Below are positions 6,474-15,800 of a DNA stretch of 32,358 nt, in pieces. Origin of the DNA: SIG565 sp045656145 (GTDB lineage: Bacteria; Bacillota; Clostridia; Oscillospirales; Acutalibacteraceae); the NCBI GenBank assembly GCA_045656145.1, contig JAZOQP010000051.1, positions 1 through 32,358 of the forward strand, written 5' to 3'. Made by a program: the position numbers and the translations under genes. Under the pieces are notes generated by a model, which saw only the letters and a list, made by a program, of their open reading frames with translations, had not been told where the DNA came from and did not search any database. The first letter of the stretch is position 1; each line of letters starts with the position of its first letter.

Positions 6474-9020
6474 TTATGGTTTTCTCAAAAGATAAATAAG
6501 CAAATAAAGCAAGAAAAGAATAAGGTTTACTGCCAAAACTGTCATACCGCCGAATAAAAGAACGGTATTGCTAAGAGAACTATAAATAAAATAGAGCATA
6601 AATGCAAAAGAGAAAACAATGTGTAAAACGGTGGTTAGTTTCACGCATTGGCGAAGTTTTGCGGCCTTACAGAATATATCTAAAAGACCAACTACGCCAC
6701 CTCTATAACAAGCGACAGATGAAAAATTCTCAATAAACTTGGTTTCGTTTTTATTAAGTTGACTACCAAAGCTGCTCATAACCCTAACCGATTCGGGATA
6801 AATTCCGAAATAATCGCAAATCATTTCATCGGTGAGATTCGGGTCGCAACTATCAACCAAGAATGTAACACCCAAATTTGATAACTGCTGAAGACGCGAA
6901 GCAATATCGTGTTTAACATTATATTTCACAACAAGTAACGCGCAAGGCTTACCATCTACCGCAAGATATATGGGGAAATAGCCCTGCCTTAAAATTTTGC
7001 GGTCTACCTCCATTGGTGGAGTGGAAATTCCATGAGCTTCAAGAAGTGTTCGGTTTCCGATGAAAATTCTTCTATCGGCTATCCAGCCGCTAACACCCAA
7101 ACGCTCTTCATACTTTATTGTGTCTGCCTTTTCTCTTGCGGTGGGGTTGGTTTTTGCAATGGAATTAAATATACCTTTTAACGGGCTTCCTATCTCATTT
7201 GTTATAACCGCAGCATCCATTAAGGTTAAATCAATTTTATTGCTGTCCAACACCTTCATATCATGAAGTGAAAGTGTGCCATCAGGGAAAAGTTGAGATG
7301 ATGTAAGGGTTATGGCATTGGCAGTATCAAGTTTATTGGCCGCATAAATACCCGTAAACATTGCGCCAAAGCGATTCATTTTCTTGCTTGCTTTACGATA
7401 AGGCATTGCCTCTAAAAGCATCAAAACGGGGGATGCAAAAATTAAAAGACTCAAGGCAAAAAATGAAAAGAATGAAATAAGCGAAAGGTTTGAAATAGCA
7501 TAAATAACCGCAGTTATAAATGAAGCAGAAATAACCAAAGTGAAAATCTTCCCCATAATACCAAGCAAGGCATTATCGGAATAGGTATTCTTTAAAAAGT
7601 CCTGAATATTCTCGGTTTTAACGCTTGAGGCCACTAAAACATCGCCCTCAATTGCATTTCCTGCCATACCAAAGGTTGTTTGCTTATCATCAATAAATTT
7701 AATTCCATATTTATCTCCGCTAAGCGCTATAATTCTAAAATTACCAAGGGTTGCGGCATGGCGCATATAGAGCGCTATAGCCTTAAAGCAAAAAGCAATG
7801 CTGCAGGTGTAAACCACTTCAAACGGATTAACAGAGCCACCCACCGCTAAAAGAGAATAAACAGCAGTAACTATTCCCGCAACTCCAAGCGCGGCTTCGG
7901 GGCGCTTTCTTGCGGTAAAAAGACTTTTTATTACTAAAACTGCATCAAAATTAACAAGAAGAATCAGTAAAAATATTACGGCAAGGGTAATATAGAAAGG
8001 TTTCGGTGTGGCTAAAAGCGCTAAATTAATATCCGGAATTAAAAACACCGATAATACCGCGCTTAATATAATTGTTATAAATGCTTTTAAAAATGCATTT
8101 CTTCTTTTTGCTCTTAATTTACCCGCTACACGCTTTGCATCGCTTGATGAAGTGTAATCATCATTAACTACAAACTCTTCCTCTAATTCAAGTTCGGGAA
8201 GATTCTCGATTTTATCGCTATCAGGCGGAGTTTCAAACATCTCCGCAGATAAATCGAGTCTTCTTGTGCTGCTAACTATATCCTCAAATTCTTTTTTGGG
8301 TTCTTCTTCGGGAATTTCTATTTTCTTGGTTAAACCATCATCCTCAAAAATAGGATTGATTGGAGAAGCTTTCGGTTCACTCTTTATTTCAACCCTATGC
8401 ATCTTGATTTCTTCGGTAACTACAGGCTTTTGTTCTTCTGCCTTTGGCGGCTCAACCACCTTTACCTCTTCATCAGGTTTTAAGGAATCATAGGTAATGC
8501 TGGTTCTATCAATTTCAAGCTCATCAAAAAGCTTTGCAAACTTTTTCTCGGTTAAATTAATAATGCTCTCAACGCTCTCTAAAACATAATCCGGCTTCTT
8601 TGGAACTTCATTGCCACCATCTGTTATAAAGGGTTTGCATTTTTCAAGCAAGGAATCGGTTTCAGACTGCTTTTGAGGCTTGGTAAAAGCAGTAGCACTC
8701 GGAGTTACTGTTATTGATTTATCATTTTGCTTCGCCGCTAAATTAGATTTGCCGCCTTCTTCCCTGGTTTCAATCTTTTTTCTTAAATTATCAAGCGGAG
8801 AAACGGGCGCTTTTGCTCCCGACATTTCTATATTTTCTGATTTTTTAGGATGAGAATTAATGCCCAAAACCTCGCCTGCTGTTAAAGCGTGCGGCGCTTT
8901 GGCGCCTTTTCCCTCGGTATTCACTTTGTATTGGAGGGGCGCCACTTCCGATTCGGTTATGGGTAAAACATAATTCTCTTTGGAATTTTTGGCGTGGCGT
9001 GATTTTTTGAATAATCCCAT
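6474..9020 (-). CDS. Degenerate P1B-type ATPase-like membrane protein with long disordered N-terminus
   Basis: The 848 residues split in two. Residues 1-300 are charged, Lys/Glu/Pro-rich and probably disordered. Residues 310-848 follow a P1B-ATPase plan: hydrophobic segments near 311-332, 340-360, 377-396 and 400-419, a reduced actuator-like part (420-488) with EGDVLVAS, segments 490-512 and 513-537, a cytoplasmic part (540-790), and two last segments (797-845). Order and local similarity (FASPVLMLLEAMP for the CPx helix region; GWIADRRIFIGNRTLL for the nucleotide-domain loop) fit the family. The catalytic motifs do not: the DKTGT position reads TSSQL at 573-577, HP reads SP at 612-613, TGD reads DSC at 723-725, and I find no GDGxND. 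It is therefore probably a pseudo-ATPase that cannot form the phospho-enzyme. The ATG has AGGAG 12 bases upstream. It sits between rlmB and the ligase-like gene. Confidence 0.75.
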   Translation of the reverse strand: MGLFKKSRHAKNSKENYVLPITESEVAPLQYKVNTEGKGAKAPHALTAGEVLGINSHPKKSENIEMSGAKAPVSPLDNLRKKIETREEGGKSNLAAKQNDKSITVTPSATAFTKPQKQSETDSLLEKCKPFITDGGNEVPKKPDYVLESVESIINLTEKKFAKLFDELEIDRTSITYDSLKPDEEVKVVEPPKAEEQKPVVTEEIKMHRVEIKSEPKASPINPIFEDDGLTKKIEIPEEEPKKEFEDIVSSTRRLDLSAEMFETPPDSDKIENLPELELEEEFVVNDDYTSSSDAKRVAGKLRAKRRNAFLKAFITIILSAVLSVFLIPDINLALLATPKPFYITLAVIFLLILLVNFDAVLVIKSLFTARKRPEAALGVAGIVTAVYSLLAVGGSVNPFEVVYTCSIAFCFKAIALYMRHAATLGNFRIIALSGDKYGIKFIDDKQTTFGMAGNAIEGDVLVASSVKTENIQDFLKNTYSDNALLGIMGKIFTLVISASFITAVIYAISNLSLISFFSFFALSLLIFASPVLMLLEAMPYRKASKKMNRFGAMFTGIYAANKLDTANAITLTSSQLFPDGTLSLHDMKVLDSNKIDLTLMDAAVITNEIGSPLKGIFNSIAKTNPTAREKADTIKYEERLGVSGWIADRRIFIGNRTLLEAHGISTPPMEVDRKILRQGYFPIYLAVDGKPCALLVVKYNVKHDIASRLQQLSNLGVTFLVDSCDPNLTDEMICDYFGIYPESVRVMSSFGSQLNKNETKFIENFSSVACYRGGVVGLLDIFCKAAKLRQCVKLTTVLHIVFSFAFMLYFIYSSLSNTVLLFGGMTVLAVNLILFLLYLLIYLLRKP

Positions 9021-9035
9021 ATTCTTTAAAAACTC

Positions 9036-9791
9036 CTATCTTCTTTTACGAACAACCTCGTACATAAGTATTCCTGCCGCAACCGATGCATTTAACGAAT
9101 TAATCTTACCAAACATTGGCAAAGAAACTATTGCATCACATTTTTCTCCAACTAATCTTCCTATGCCTTTTCCCTCGTTACCTATTACCAAGGCGGTAGG
9201 GCCGGCAAAATCAAATGTGGTATAATCATTCCCATCCATATCTGCACCATATACCCAAACACCCTGCTTTTTAAGTTCATCTATGGTGCTTGCAATATTG
9301 GTAACCCTTGCTACTCTCATATATTCAAGAGCACCCGAAGCGCTTTTAGCAACCGTTGCATTAACCGATGCCGCGCGCCTTTTGGGGATAATTATTCCAT
9401 GAACCCCTGTTGCCTCGGCTGTACGAATAATGGCACCGAGATTATGCGGGTCCTCTAACTCATCGCAAATAATTATAAACGGGTCTTCGCCCTTTTCTTT
9501 TGCATATTCCATAATTTCTTCCACGGTTGAATATTCCTGCATCGCTATCATTACGGCAACGCCCTGATGGTTACTTCCGCCACAAAGGAAATCCAATTTC
9601 TGCGGAGATACCTCTTTTATTAAAACACCCTTTGCCCTACACTTGGCAATTATTGCCTGAACACTACCCGAAGCTGCTCCGTGAGCTATCAAAAGGCGGT
9701 CTATTTCTCGGCCTGAGCGCACCGCCTCCATAACCGAATTTCTTCCGCAAATTATATTAGAATTTGTTTGCATTTCTCTTTTTTCTTCCAC
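9036..9791 (-). CDS. rlmB: 23S rRNA (guanosine-2'-O)-methyltransferase RlmB/TrmH family
   Basis: This SpoU/TrmH methyltransferase uses S-adenosylmethionine to 2'-O-methylate an rRNA guanosine. The three SPOUT motifs are visible: ELEDPHNLGAIIRTAEA, then IGNEGKGIGRLV, then LPMFGKINSLNASVAAGI with the knot-forming Asn and Ser. An N-terminal substrate-binding domain begins at CGRNSVMEAVRSGREID. I place the start at GTG 9791 (251 residues) because GGGAGGAG ends 8 bases upstream; the longer frame would begin at a TTG upstream of that ribosome site, and an ATG six codons inside is less well served. It leads the transcript that continues into the ATPase-like protein, ligase, metG and tatD. RlmB itself is confidently a family member, but the exact rRNA position is inferred. 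Confidence 0.9.
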   Translation of the reverse strand: MEEKREMQTNSNIICGRNSVMEAVRSGREIDRLLIAHGAASGSVQAIIAKCRAKGVLIKEVSPQKLDFLCGGSNHQGVAVMIAMQEYSTVEEIMEYAKEKGEDPFIIICDELEDPHNLGAIIRTAEATGVHGIIIPKRRAASVNATVAKSASGALEYMRVARVTNIASTIDELKKQGVWVYGADMDGNDYTTFDFAGPTALVIGNEGKGIGRLVGEKCDAIVSLPMFGKINSLNASVAAGILMYEVVRKRR

Positions 9792-9821
9792 AAACAATAC
9801 TCCTCCCACTTTAATCAATTA

Positions 9822-9850
9822 ATTATAACATATTATAATAGATATTTGAA
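9822..9850 (-). promoter_or_regulatory. Putative sigma-A promoter of rlmB
   Basis: On the minus strand TTCAAA (9850-9845) and TATAAT (9827-9822) are 17 bases apart, about 30 bases before the GTG start. A second TATAAT at 9837-9832 lacks a good -35 element. Confidence 0.55.
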
Positions 9851-9871
9851 GTGTTTTTTGAAAAAATATAT

Positions 9872-9903
9872 AAAAAAACAGTTGGAAAATTCCAACTGTT
9901 TTT
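9872..9903 (-). terminator. Intrinsic terminator of the DUF1846 gene
   Basis: The stem AAAAACAGTTGG (9874-9885) pairs with CCAACTGTTTTT (9892-9903), extended by AA/TT around a 2-base apex, and is followed on the minus strand by a T-run (9878-9872). It begins 4 bases after the stop codon. Confidence 0.9.
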
Positions 9904-9906
9904 AAG

Positions 9907-11394
9907 TTACCTTGCATGATACAATTTTTTGGTTTCGTGAACAGGCTCACTTGTTACATTTACGCCTAACTTTCTTAGCGCATGCTCATCTGCAGCGGCT
10001 AAAATTACGGTTGAGTGCATTTCGCAGCCGTGAAGCTTTGGCAACTGTTCAAGCGCTAAACGGGCCGTATCATCAGTAGCGGCGCAAATTGAAAGCGCAA
10101 TTAAAATTTCATCTATATGAAGCCTTGGGTTGTGGTTACCCATATATTTGGTTTTAAGCTTTTGAACAGGCTCAATAATAACGGGAGAAATAAGGTTTAT
10201 TCCATCCGGAATGCCTGCAAGTTCCTTTAGGGTATTAAGCATTGCCGAAGAGCAAGCACCCAAAAGCGAAGAGGTTTTACCTGTTATAACCTTACCATTT
10301 GGCAATTCGATAGCCACAGCGGGAGCACCCGTCTGCTCGGCTTTATCTAATGCCGCCGCAACAGCCTTGCGGTCTTCAATGCCGCAATCTGCCTTCTGCA
10401 TAATAAGTTCCTGATTTAAAACCTCAGGATTATGAGAAACATCAAGCTTTGCGCTAACTAAGGTTTTATAATATCTTCTGATTATCTCCTGACGAGCCGC
10501 AGTACATACAGCATCTTCATCGAATATAGCATATCCCGCCATATTAACGCCCATATCGGTTGGGCTCTTGTACGGGCTTTTGCCCATTATTTTACCCATC
10601 ATTGCATTTAAAACAGGGAAAATTTCTATATCGCGATTATAATTAACAGTTGTTTCGCCATAGGCTTCCAAATGGAAGGGGTCAATCATATTAACATCAT
10701 TTAAATCGGCTGTTGCCGCTTCATAAGCAAGATTTACCGGATGCTTTAACGGCAAATTCCAAATTGGGAAGGTTTCAAACTTTGCATAACCCGATTTAAT
10801 GCCTTTAATATGGTCATGATAAAGCTGAGAAAGGCAAACTGCCATCTTGCCGCTACCGGGGCCGGGAGCAGTAACAACCACCAAAGAACGCTCGGTTTCA
10901 ACATAATCATTTTTACCAAAGCCCGATTCGCTTACTATATGAGGAATATCCGAGGGATAATTTTCAATTTTGAAATGGCGATAAACCTTAATTCCGAGGG
11001 TTTTAAGGCGGTTTTCAAACTTAAGCACCGAAGAATGCTCGCTAAAGCAGGTTATAACAACACTGCCAACATAAAGTCCAATGGCTCTAAAGGCATCAAT
11101 TAAGCGAAGAACATCCTGGTCATAACCAATTCCTAAATCGCCGCGCTTTTTATTAGATTCAATAGCCGATGCATTTATTACGATAACGATTTCTGCCTGG
11201 TCCTTAAGCTTCATAAGCATTTTCACCTTACTATCAGGTGAAAAACCGGGAAGAACTCGCGAAGCATGGAAATCATCAAACAATTTTCCGCCAAACTCCA
11301 AATAAAGTTTTCCGCCGAAAAGCTTAATTCTCTCCTTAATCTTTTGCGACTGCAACGCTATATATTTTTCATTATCAAAACCTAACTTCGCCAT
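9907..11394 (-). CDS. DUF1846 family protein
   Basis: The 495-residue soluble protein matches the DUF1846 family (PF08903) along its length: the MAKLGFDNEKYIALQSQKI start, FGGKLFDDFHASRVLPGF near 34-51, an IVINASAIE strand near 70-79 and a glycine-rich GPGSGK loop at 178-183 that looks like a nucleotide-binding P-loop. The family is widespread in Bacillota and Actinomycetota, and to my knowledge its biochemical function is not settled. The ATG is preceded by GAGGG at short spacing. The gene stands alone between its own promoter and its own terminator, so its neighbours give no clue to its job. Confidence 0.85.
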   Translation of the reverse strand: MAKLGFDNEKYIALQSQKIKERIKLFGGKLYLEFGGKLFDDFHASRVLPGFSPDSKVKMLMKLKDQAEIVIVINASAIESNKKRGDLGIGYDQDVLRLIDAFRAIGLYVGSVVITCFSEHSSVLKFENRLKTLGIKVYRHFKIENYPSDIPHIVSESGFGKNDYVETERSLVVVTAPGPGSGKMAVCLSQLYHDHIKGIKSGYAKFETFPIWNLPLKHPVNLAYEAATADLNDVNMIDPFHLEAYGETTVNYNRDIEIFPVLNAMMGKIMGKSPYKSPTDMGVNMAGYAIFDEDAVCTAARQEIIRRYYKTLVSAKLDVSHNPEVLNQELIMQKADCGIEDRKAVAAALDKAEQTGAPAVAIELPNGKVITGKTSSLLGACSSAMLNTLKELAGIPDGINLISPVIIEPVQKLKTKYMGNHNPRLHIDEILIALSICAATDDTARLALEQLPKLHGCEMHSTVILAAADEHALRKLGVNVTSEPVHETKKLYHAR

Positions 11395-11426
11395 AATTTC
11401 CCTCGCTAAAAAATAATAACATTATC

Positions 11427-11455
11427 ATTATACTGTTTTTTAAGAATTGTTTCAA
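11427..11455 (-). promoter_or_regulatory. Sigma-A promoter of the DUF1846 gene
   Basis: On the minus strand TTGAAA (11455-11450) and TATAAT (11432-11427) are separated by 17 bases. The predicted leader is about 25 bases, too short for a riboswitch. Confidence 0.8.
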
Positions 11456-11476
11456 GGGTAAAAATGGAATTTATTA

Positions 11477-11505
11477 AAAAAAAGAACCGCTTTAACGGTT
11501 CTTTT
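11477..11505 (-). terminator. Intrinsic terminator of the M23 peptidase gene
   Basis: AAAAGAACCG (11480-11489) pairs with CGGTTCTTTT (11496-11505) around a 6-base loop, followed by eight T on the minus strand. It starts 3 bases after the stop codon. Confidence 0.9.
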
Positions 11506-11507
11506 AG

Positions 11508-12704
11508 TTATCTAATATAATTTGAGGGATTAACACGGTTGCCATTTACTATTACTTCGAAATGAAGATGGTTTCCGCTTGAGCGACCCGTTGAGCCAAC
11601 TAGACCAATTGTTTGACCTCTGGCAACGGTTTGGCCAATCTTTACTAAATTTTGCGAGTTATGAGCATAACGGGTTCTAAGACCGTTTGTGTGTTGAAGC
11701 AATACATAATAACCATAGTCGTTTCTATATCCTACCTCAACAACGGTGCCATCTAAAGCGGCATAAATCGGAGTTCCACGGCTAACAGCAAAGTCCATAC
11801 CATAATGCATTCTTCCATCGCCCGGGTCGATGCCATAATAAGTACTTACAAAATAATTAGAACTTTTGGGAATTGGGAAAAGCATACTGCTGCCGGAATT
11901 TGAGGGAGCGGTGCCAACCGTTACAACCTGATTTACAGGCTCATTAACAACTACATCCTCTACCGATACTCGCTTTACCTCAACGCCATCAACATAAGTA
12001 ACATTATCAACCTTTTGCTTAAGGCCTTCAACACCCTTTGTTGTTACGGCATAATAACCAACATTTTTGCTGGATGTGCGATTAGTTACGGTTTTAAAGG
12101 ATAATTTAACGTCAACCGTTTCTTTAACCGTTGTTTTAACACTAAGATTCTTAACCTCACTCTTTAATTCATCAGTAGAGCACTCGGTTAAAGGCATAAA
12201 GGTTTTAACAACCTTTACTTCATCTACAAACTCTGAAGAGCTTTCATATTTTTTAACCTTAAAGCTTGAAAGCTTTTCATTTAAAATTTTATCAACATCG
12301 GTATCGCCTGCAACTAAAGCAACAACCTTACCATTAACTGTAAGAGCGCTTCCCGATACTATTTCAGCTGTGTTATTAAGAATTTTTACCGCTACATCTT
12401 CCACATTTTCGCTTCTGCTTTTAAGGGTTACAACGCGAGAAAACTCAGCATCATAAAAATAATCTTTGCCGGTGTCTCCTGTAATTAATGTTTCGGCTAT
12501 TCCCTTTGCCAAATCAAATTCTTCAGGAGAAGAAACCTGAGCTATTTGAGTTCCGCCATAATTAACATTATAACCAACAGTAACGCCTGCCGATAAAAGA
12601 CTAACAGTAATTACCGAAGCCGAAATAACTGCAAAAGATATTAACTTTACAAAGTGGGGAGTTTTATTAAGTTTTGAAAGGATACTCATTATCTTTTCGT
12701 TCAT
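11508..12704 (-). CDS. Membrane-anchored or secreted G5-domain M23 (LytM) peptidase
   Basis: The 398-residue protein is an envelope endopeptidase expected to cut peptidoglycan cross-links or stems. A single hydrophobic segment at about 20-43 acts as signal anchor or signal peptide. A central region with a G5 domain follows (about 195-270, with KETVDVKLSFKT and the EVKRVSVEDVVVNEPV strand). The C-terminal M23 domain (about 295-392) keeps all zinc and catalytic residues: His300 and Asp304 in HYGMD, His348 in RYAH, and HLH at 379-381. It is thus likely active, unlike degenerate SpoIIQ-type relatives. G5 domains are thought to bind wall glycans. The ATG has AAGGAAGG upstream, and the gene is alone between promoter and terminator. 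Whether it acts in growth, division or sporulation cannot be told. Confidence 0.9.
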   Translation of the reverse strand: MNEKIMSILSKLNKTPHFVKLISFAVISASVITVSLLSAGVTVGYNVNYGGTQIAQVSSPEEFDLAKGIAETLITGDTGKDYFYDAEFSRVVTLKSRSENVEDVAVKILNNTAEIVSGSALTVNGKVVALVAGDTDVDKILNEKLSSFKVKKYESSSEFVDEVKVVKTFMPLTECSTDELKSEVKNLSVKTTVKETVDVKLSFKTVTNRTSSKNVGYYAVTTKGVEGLKQKVDNVTYVDGVEVKRVSVEDVVVNEPVNQVVTVGTAPSNSGSSMLFPIPKSSNYFVSTYYGIDPGDGRMHYGMDFAVSRGTPIYAALDGTVVEVGYRNDYGYYVLLQHTNGLRTRYAHNSQNLVKIGQTVARGQTIGLVGSTGRSSGNHLHFEVIVNGNRVNPSNYIR

Positions 12705-12753
12705 AAAAACCTTCCTTTAAAAAGTTACAAAATTTTAACCATTTACAGTTATT

Positions 12754-12781
12754 ATTATACCATAAGGTTACAATTTTGCAA
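12754..12781 (-). promoter_or_regulatory. Putative promoter of the M23 peptidase gene
   Basis: On the minus strand TTGCAA (12781-12776) and TATAAT (12759-12754) are 16 bases apart, about 50 bases before the start codon. The -10 is perfect and the -35 is weak, which could mean activator dependence. Confidence 0.5.
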
Positions 12782-12811
12782 CCTTTTTAAAGGTTTTTTG
12801 TGTATTTCCAC

Positions 12812-12854
12812 AAAAAATATGCAGTACGCTTTGTAAAATATAGCATACTGCATA
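12812..12854 (-). terminator. Intrinsic terminator of the pyrH-polC operon
   Basis: The 11-bp stem ATGCAGTATGC / GCGTACTGCAT (minus strand, one G-U pair; arms at 12853-12843 and 12829-12819) is followed by TATTTTTTG. A second potential stem, TTTTTTGTG (12794-12802) with CACAAAAAA (12809-12817), overlaps the T-run. It lies about 20 bases after the polC stop. Confidence 0.85.
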
Positions 12855-12873
12855 ATAATTGGTTACAAAAATG

Positions 12874-15800
12874 TTAAAACATCGACATTTGATTTGTATC
12901 GGGAAGGTCGCCAAGTGCTCCGATAGCATCCAAATCGGCAATGATGCTCTTGGAAACGCCTGCCGCCGCCTGAAACTCTTCTTTCGAGATGAAATCTCCG
13001 CTTTGTGCCGCTTCATAAAGCGAAATTGCGGCTCGCTCGCCTACTCCCGAAAGAGCTCCGAAAGGAAGACGCATTTTGCCATCTTCAGGAACAAACTTTA
13101 CAGCATGAGATTTATTTATATCTATCGGCAAAATTTCAATGCCTCTTTCTAACATTTCATTAAAGATGAGCATATTGTTATAAACATCTAATTCCTTTTT
13201 GCTGGCTTCTCTACCCTTTGCTAAAACCATCTGCATATAGGATTTTACAGCCTCTTTGCCCTTTAGAATTGTTACAACATCAACATCTTCAGGACGAGCG
13301 GTAAAGTAAGCACAATAGAATTCAAGAGGTCTATACACCTTATACCAAGCAATTCTGAGCGCCGAAATTACATAGGCTGCCGCATGGGCTTTCGGGAACA
13401 TATACTTAATTTTATAACAGCTCTTAATATACCATTCAGGAACATTAACAGCTCTCATATCCTCTTCCATCTTAGCCCATTCTTCAGGCGAAACCTTACC
13501 TTTAGCAACCAAGCCTTTACGCACGGTTTCGGTAATTTTAAAGGCGCGGCTTTCATCCATTCCCTGCTGAATTAAGTATACCATGATATTATCACGAGTA
13601 CCAATAACCTCGGAAATGGTACAAATGCCTTCATCTATAAGGTCCTTAGCGTTACCTAAATAAACATCGGTTCCATGGGAAAGGCCTGAAATTTGGAGCA
13701 GGTCGGAAAAGTTTTTCGGCCTACAGTCGCTAAGCATTTCTCTAACAAACTTTGTTCCGAATTCAGGCAAACAGAATGTTCCTGTTTTAGAATCAATTTG
13801 TTCGGGTGTTACACCCAACGCTTCGGTTGAAACGAAAAGGCTATAAACCTTTTCATCACTCATTGAAACTTCACTAACGGGAATTCCGCTATACTCTTCT
13901 AAATACTTATAGGTGGTTGGCACAACGTGGCCGAGTTCATCAAGCTTTAGAATGGTATCATGAATAGAATGGAAATCAAAGTGGGTTGTAATGATATCGG
14001 AATTAACATCATCCGCAGGATGTTGAACGGGACAGAAATCATAAATTTCTTTATCTCTCGGAACAATAATCATACCCGCAGGGTGCTGACCTGTTGTGGT
14101 CTTGATTTTGCAAGACTCCAGTTTTGATGCTAAACGATTAAGTTCGGCGCTTGATAAAACAATATTTTTCTTCTCGGCATAAGCCTTTGCAAAACCGAAA
14201 GCGGTTTTCTCGGCAATGGTTGAAATTGTACCTGCTTTGAAAACGTTTTCGCTACCGAAAAGTGTTTCGGTATATTTTTGAACTTCCGACTGAAATTCAT
14301 CAGAGAAGTTAAGGTCGATATCAGGCACCTTATCTCCCTTAAAGCCCAAGAATGTTTCAAACGGGATATTATGGCCATCCCTCTTATAAGGAGTTGAACA
14401 ATGAGGACAGTTTTTCTCAGGCAAATCAAAGCCTGAGCCAACTTCGCCCTTATCGAAAAACTCAGTATGTTTACATTTTGGGCAATAATAATGCGGTGGC
14501 AATGGGTTAACCTCTGAAATGCCTGCCATAGTTGCGGCAAACGAAGAGCCTACGCTTCCTCGAGACCCTACCAAATAACCATTTTGTTCACTATATGCCA
14601 CCAACTTTTGAGCCGACATATACATTATTGAGAAGCCGTTGTTAATGATGGAGTTAAGTTCCTTTTCAAGCCTCTTAGAAACTATTTCGGGGATTTCGCC
14701 ATTAAACCCATAGGTATTCATTGCTCTATCCCAACAAATATTTCGAAGATCATCATCCGATCCCTCAATAACGGGAGGATAGTTACCCTCCGGAACGGGA
14801 ATTATATCATCATCAATCATATCGGCAATTTTATTCGGGTTATCAATAACAAATTCCTTAGCGCGCTCTCCGAAATAATCAAAATCATCTAACATTTCGG
14901 TTGTTGTTTTAAGGTATAGCGGGGCTTGATTATCAAAATCATCATAGCCCTGACCCGCCATAAGAATTTTACGGATAATGTCATCCTCTTTTCTGAGGAA
15001 GTGCACATCTCCCGTTGCAACAACAGGCAGGCCCAATTTATCGCCGAGCTCCACAATTTTGCGGTTGAAATCCTTAATAACCTCAAGGCTTGTTACATGA
15101 GCTAGAGGATTTTCCTTTACATTGCCTTTTCTATCGGTTAAAACCTCTTTGGATTTTCTAACCATAAACTCATTGTTTCCAAGCGGTTGAATTTCCAAAT
15201 AATCATAATATTTAGCAATTTCTAAAAGTTCTTCATCACTTTTGCCTGCAATTACCGCCTGATAAAGTTCACCCTGCTCACAAGCCGAGCCTAAAATTAA
15301 TCCCTCGCGGTTAGCATTAATAACACTTTTTAAGGATACCGGGCGCTTATAGAAATTATCCAAATGCGCACTCGAAACTATCTTATAAAGATTTTTAAGA
15401 CCACTCAAATTTTTAACAAGAATTATTCCATGGTAACGCGGAAGTTTGGTTAAATCCTTTTCTTCACTATCATCCGCAAAATATGCTTCAACGCCATATA
15501 TTACCTTAAACTCCTTACCCGCTTTTCTAAGCGCCTTCACAGCTGCGGCGGCTTCAGGATATGCCTGAACAACGCCGTGGTCGGTTATAGCAAGCGCTTT
15601 ATGACCATAAGATGCGGCAGTATTGATAGCATCGGTAGCACTTGCAACGGCATCTTTTGAGGACATATTGGTATGGAGGTGGAGTTCAACGCGCTTTTCT
15701 CCATCATAATTATCTGTGGGAACATATTTTTTTAAAGAAGCAAGCGAGTTTACTTCAACAACAAACTCTTTGCTCCAACTATCATAAACATAATCGCCGT

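Noticed and set aside
9792..9818. Longer rlmB start at TTG 9818
   Set aside because: The strong GGGAGGAG ribosome site would lie inside the coding region; GTG 9791 fits its spacing.
12067..12456. Plus-strand 129-residue open frame inside the M23 peptidase gene
   Set aside because: Antisense to a clear conserved gene, with no ribosome site and no recognisable domain.
12721..12800. WalR boxes (TGTWAH-N5-TGTWAH) upstream of the M23 peptidase
   Set aside because: Several TGTAA motifs exist, but none are separated by five bases, so the defined box is not met; kept only as a general repeat observation.
12780..12800. AACCTTT/AAAGGTT hairpin with a T-run on the plus strand as a terminator
   Set aside because: The loop is only two bases and no plus-strand gene exists there to terminate; on the minus strand no T-run follows.
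14130..14540. 136-residue minus-strand frame inside polC
   Set aside because: Out-of-frame shadow of the conserved polymerase domain.
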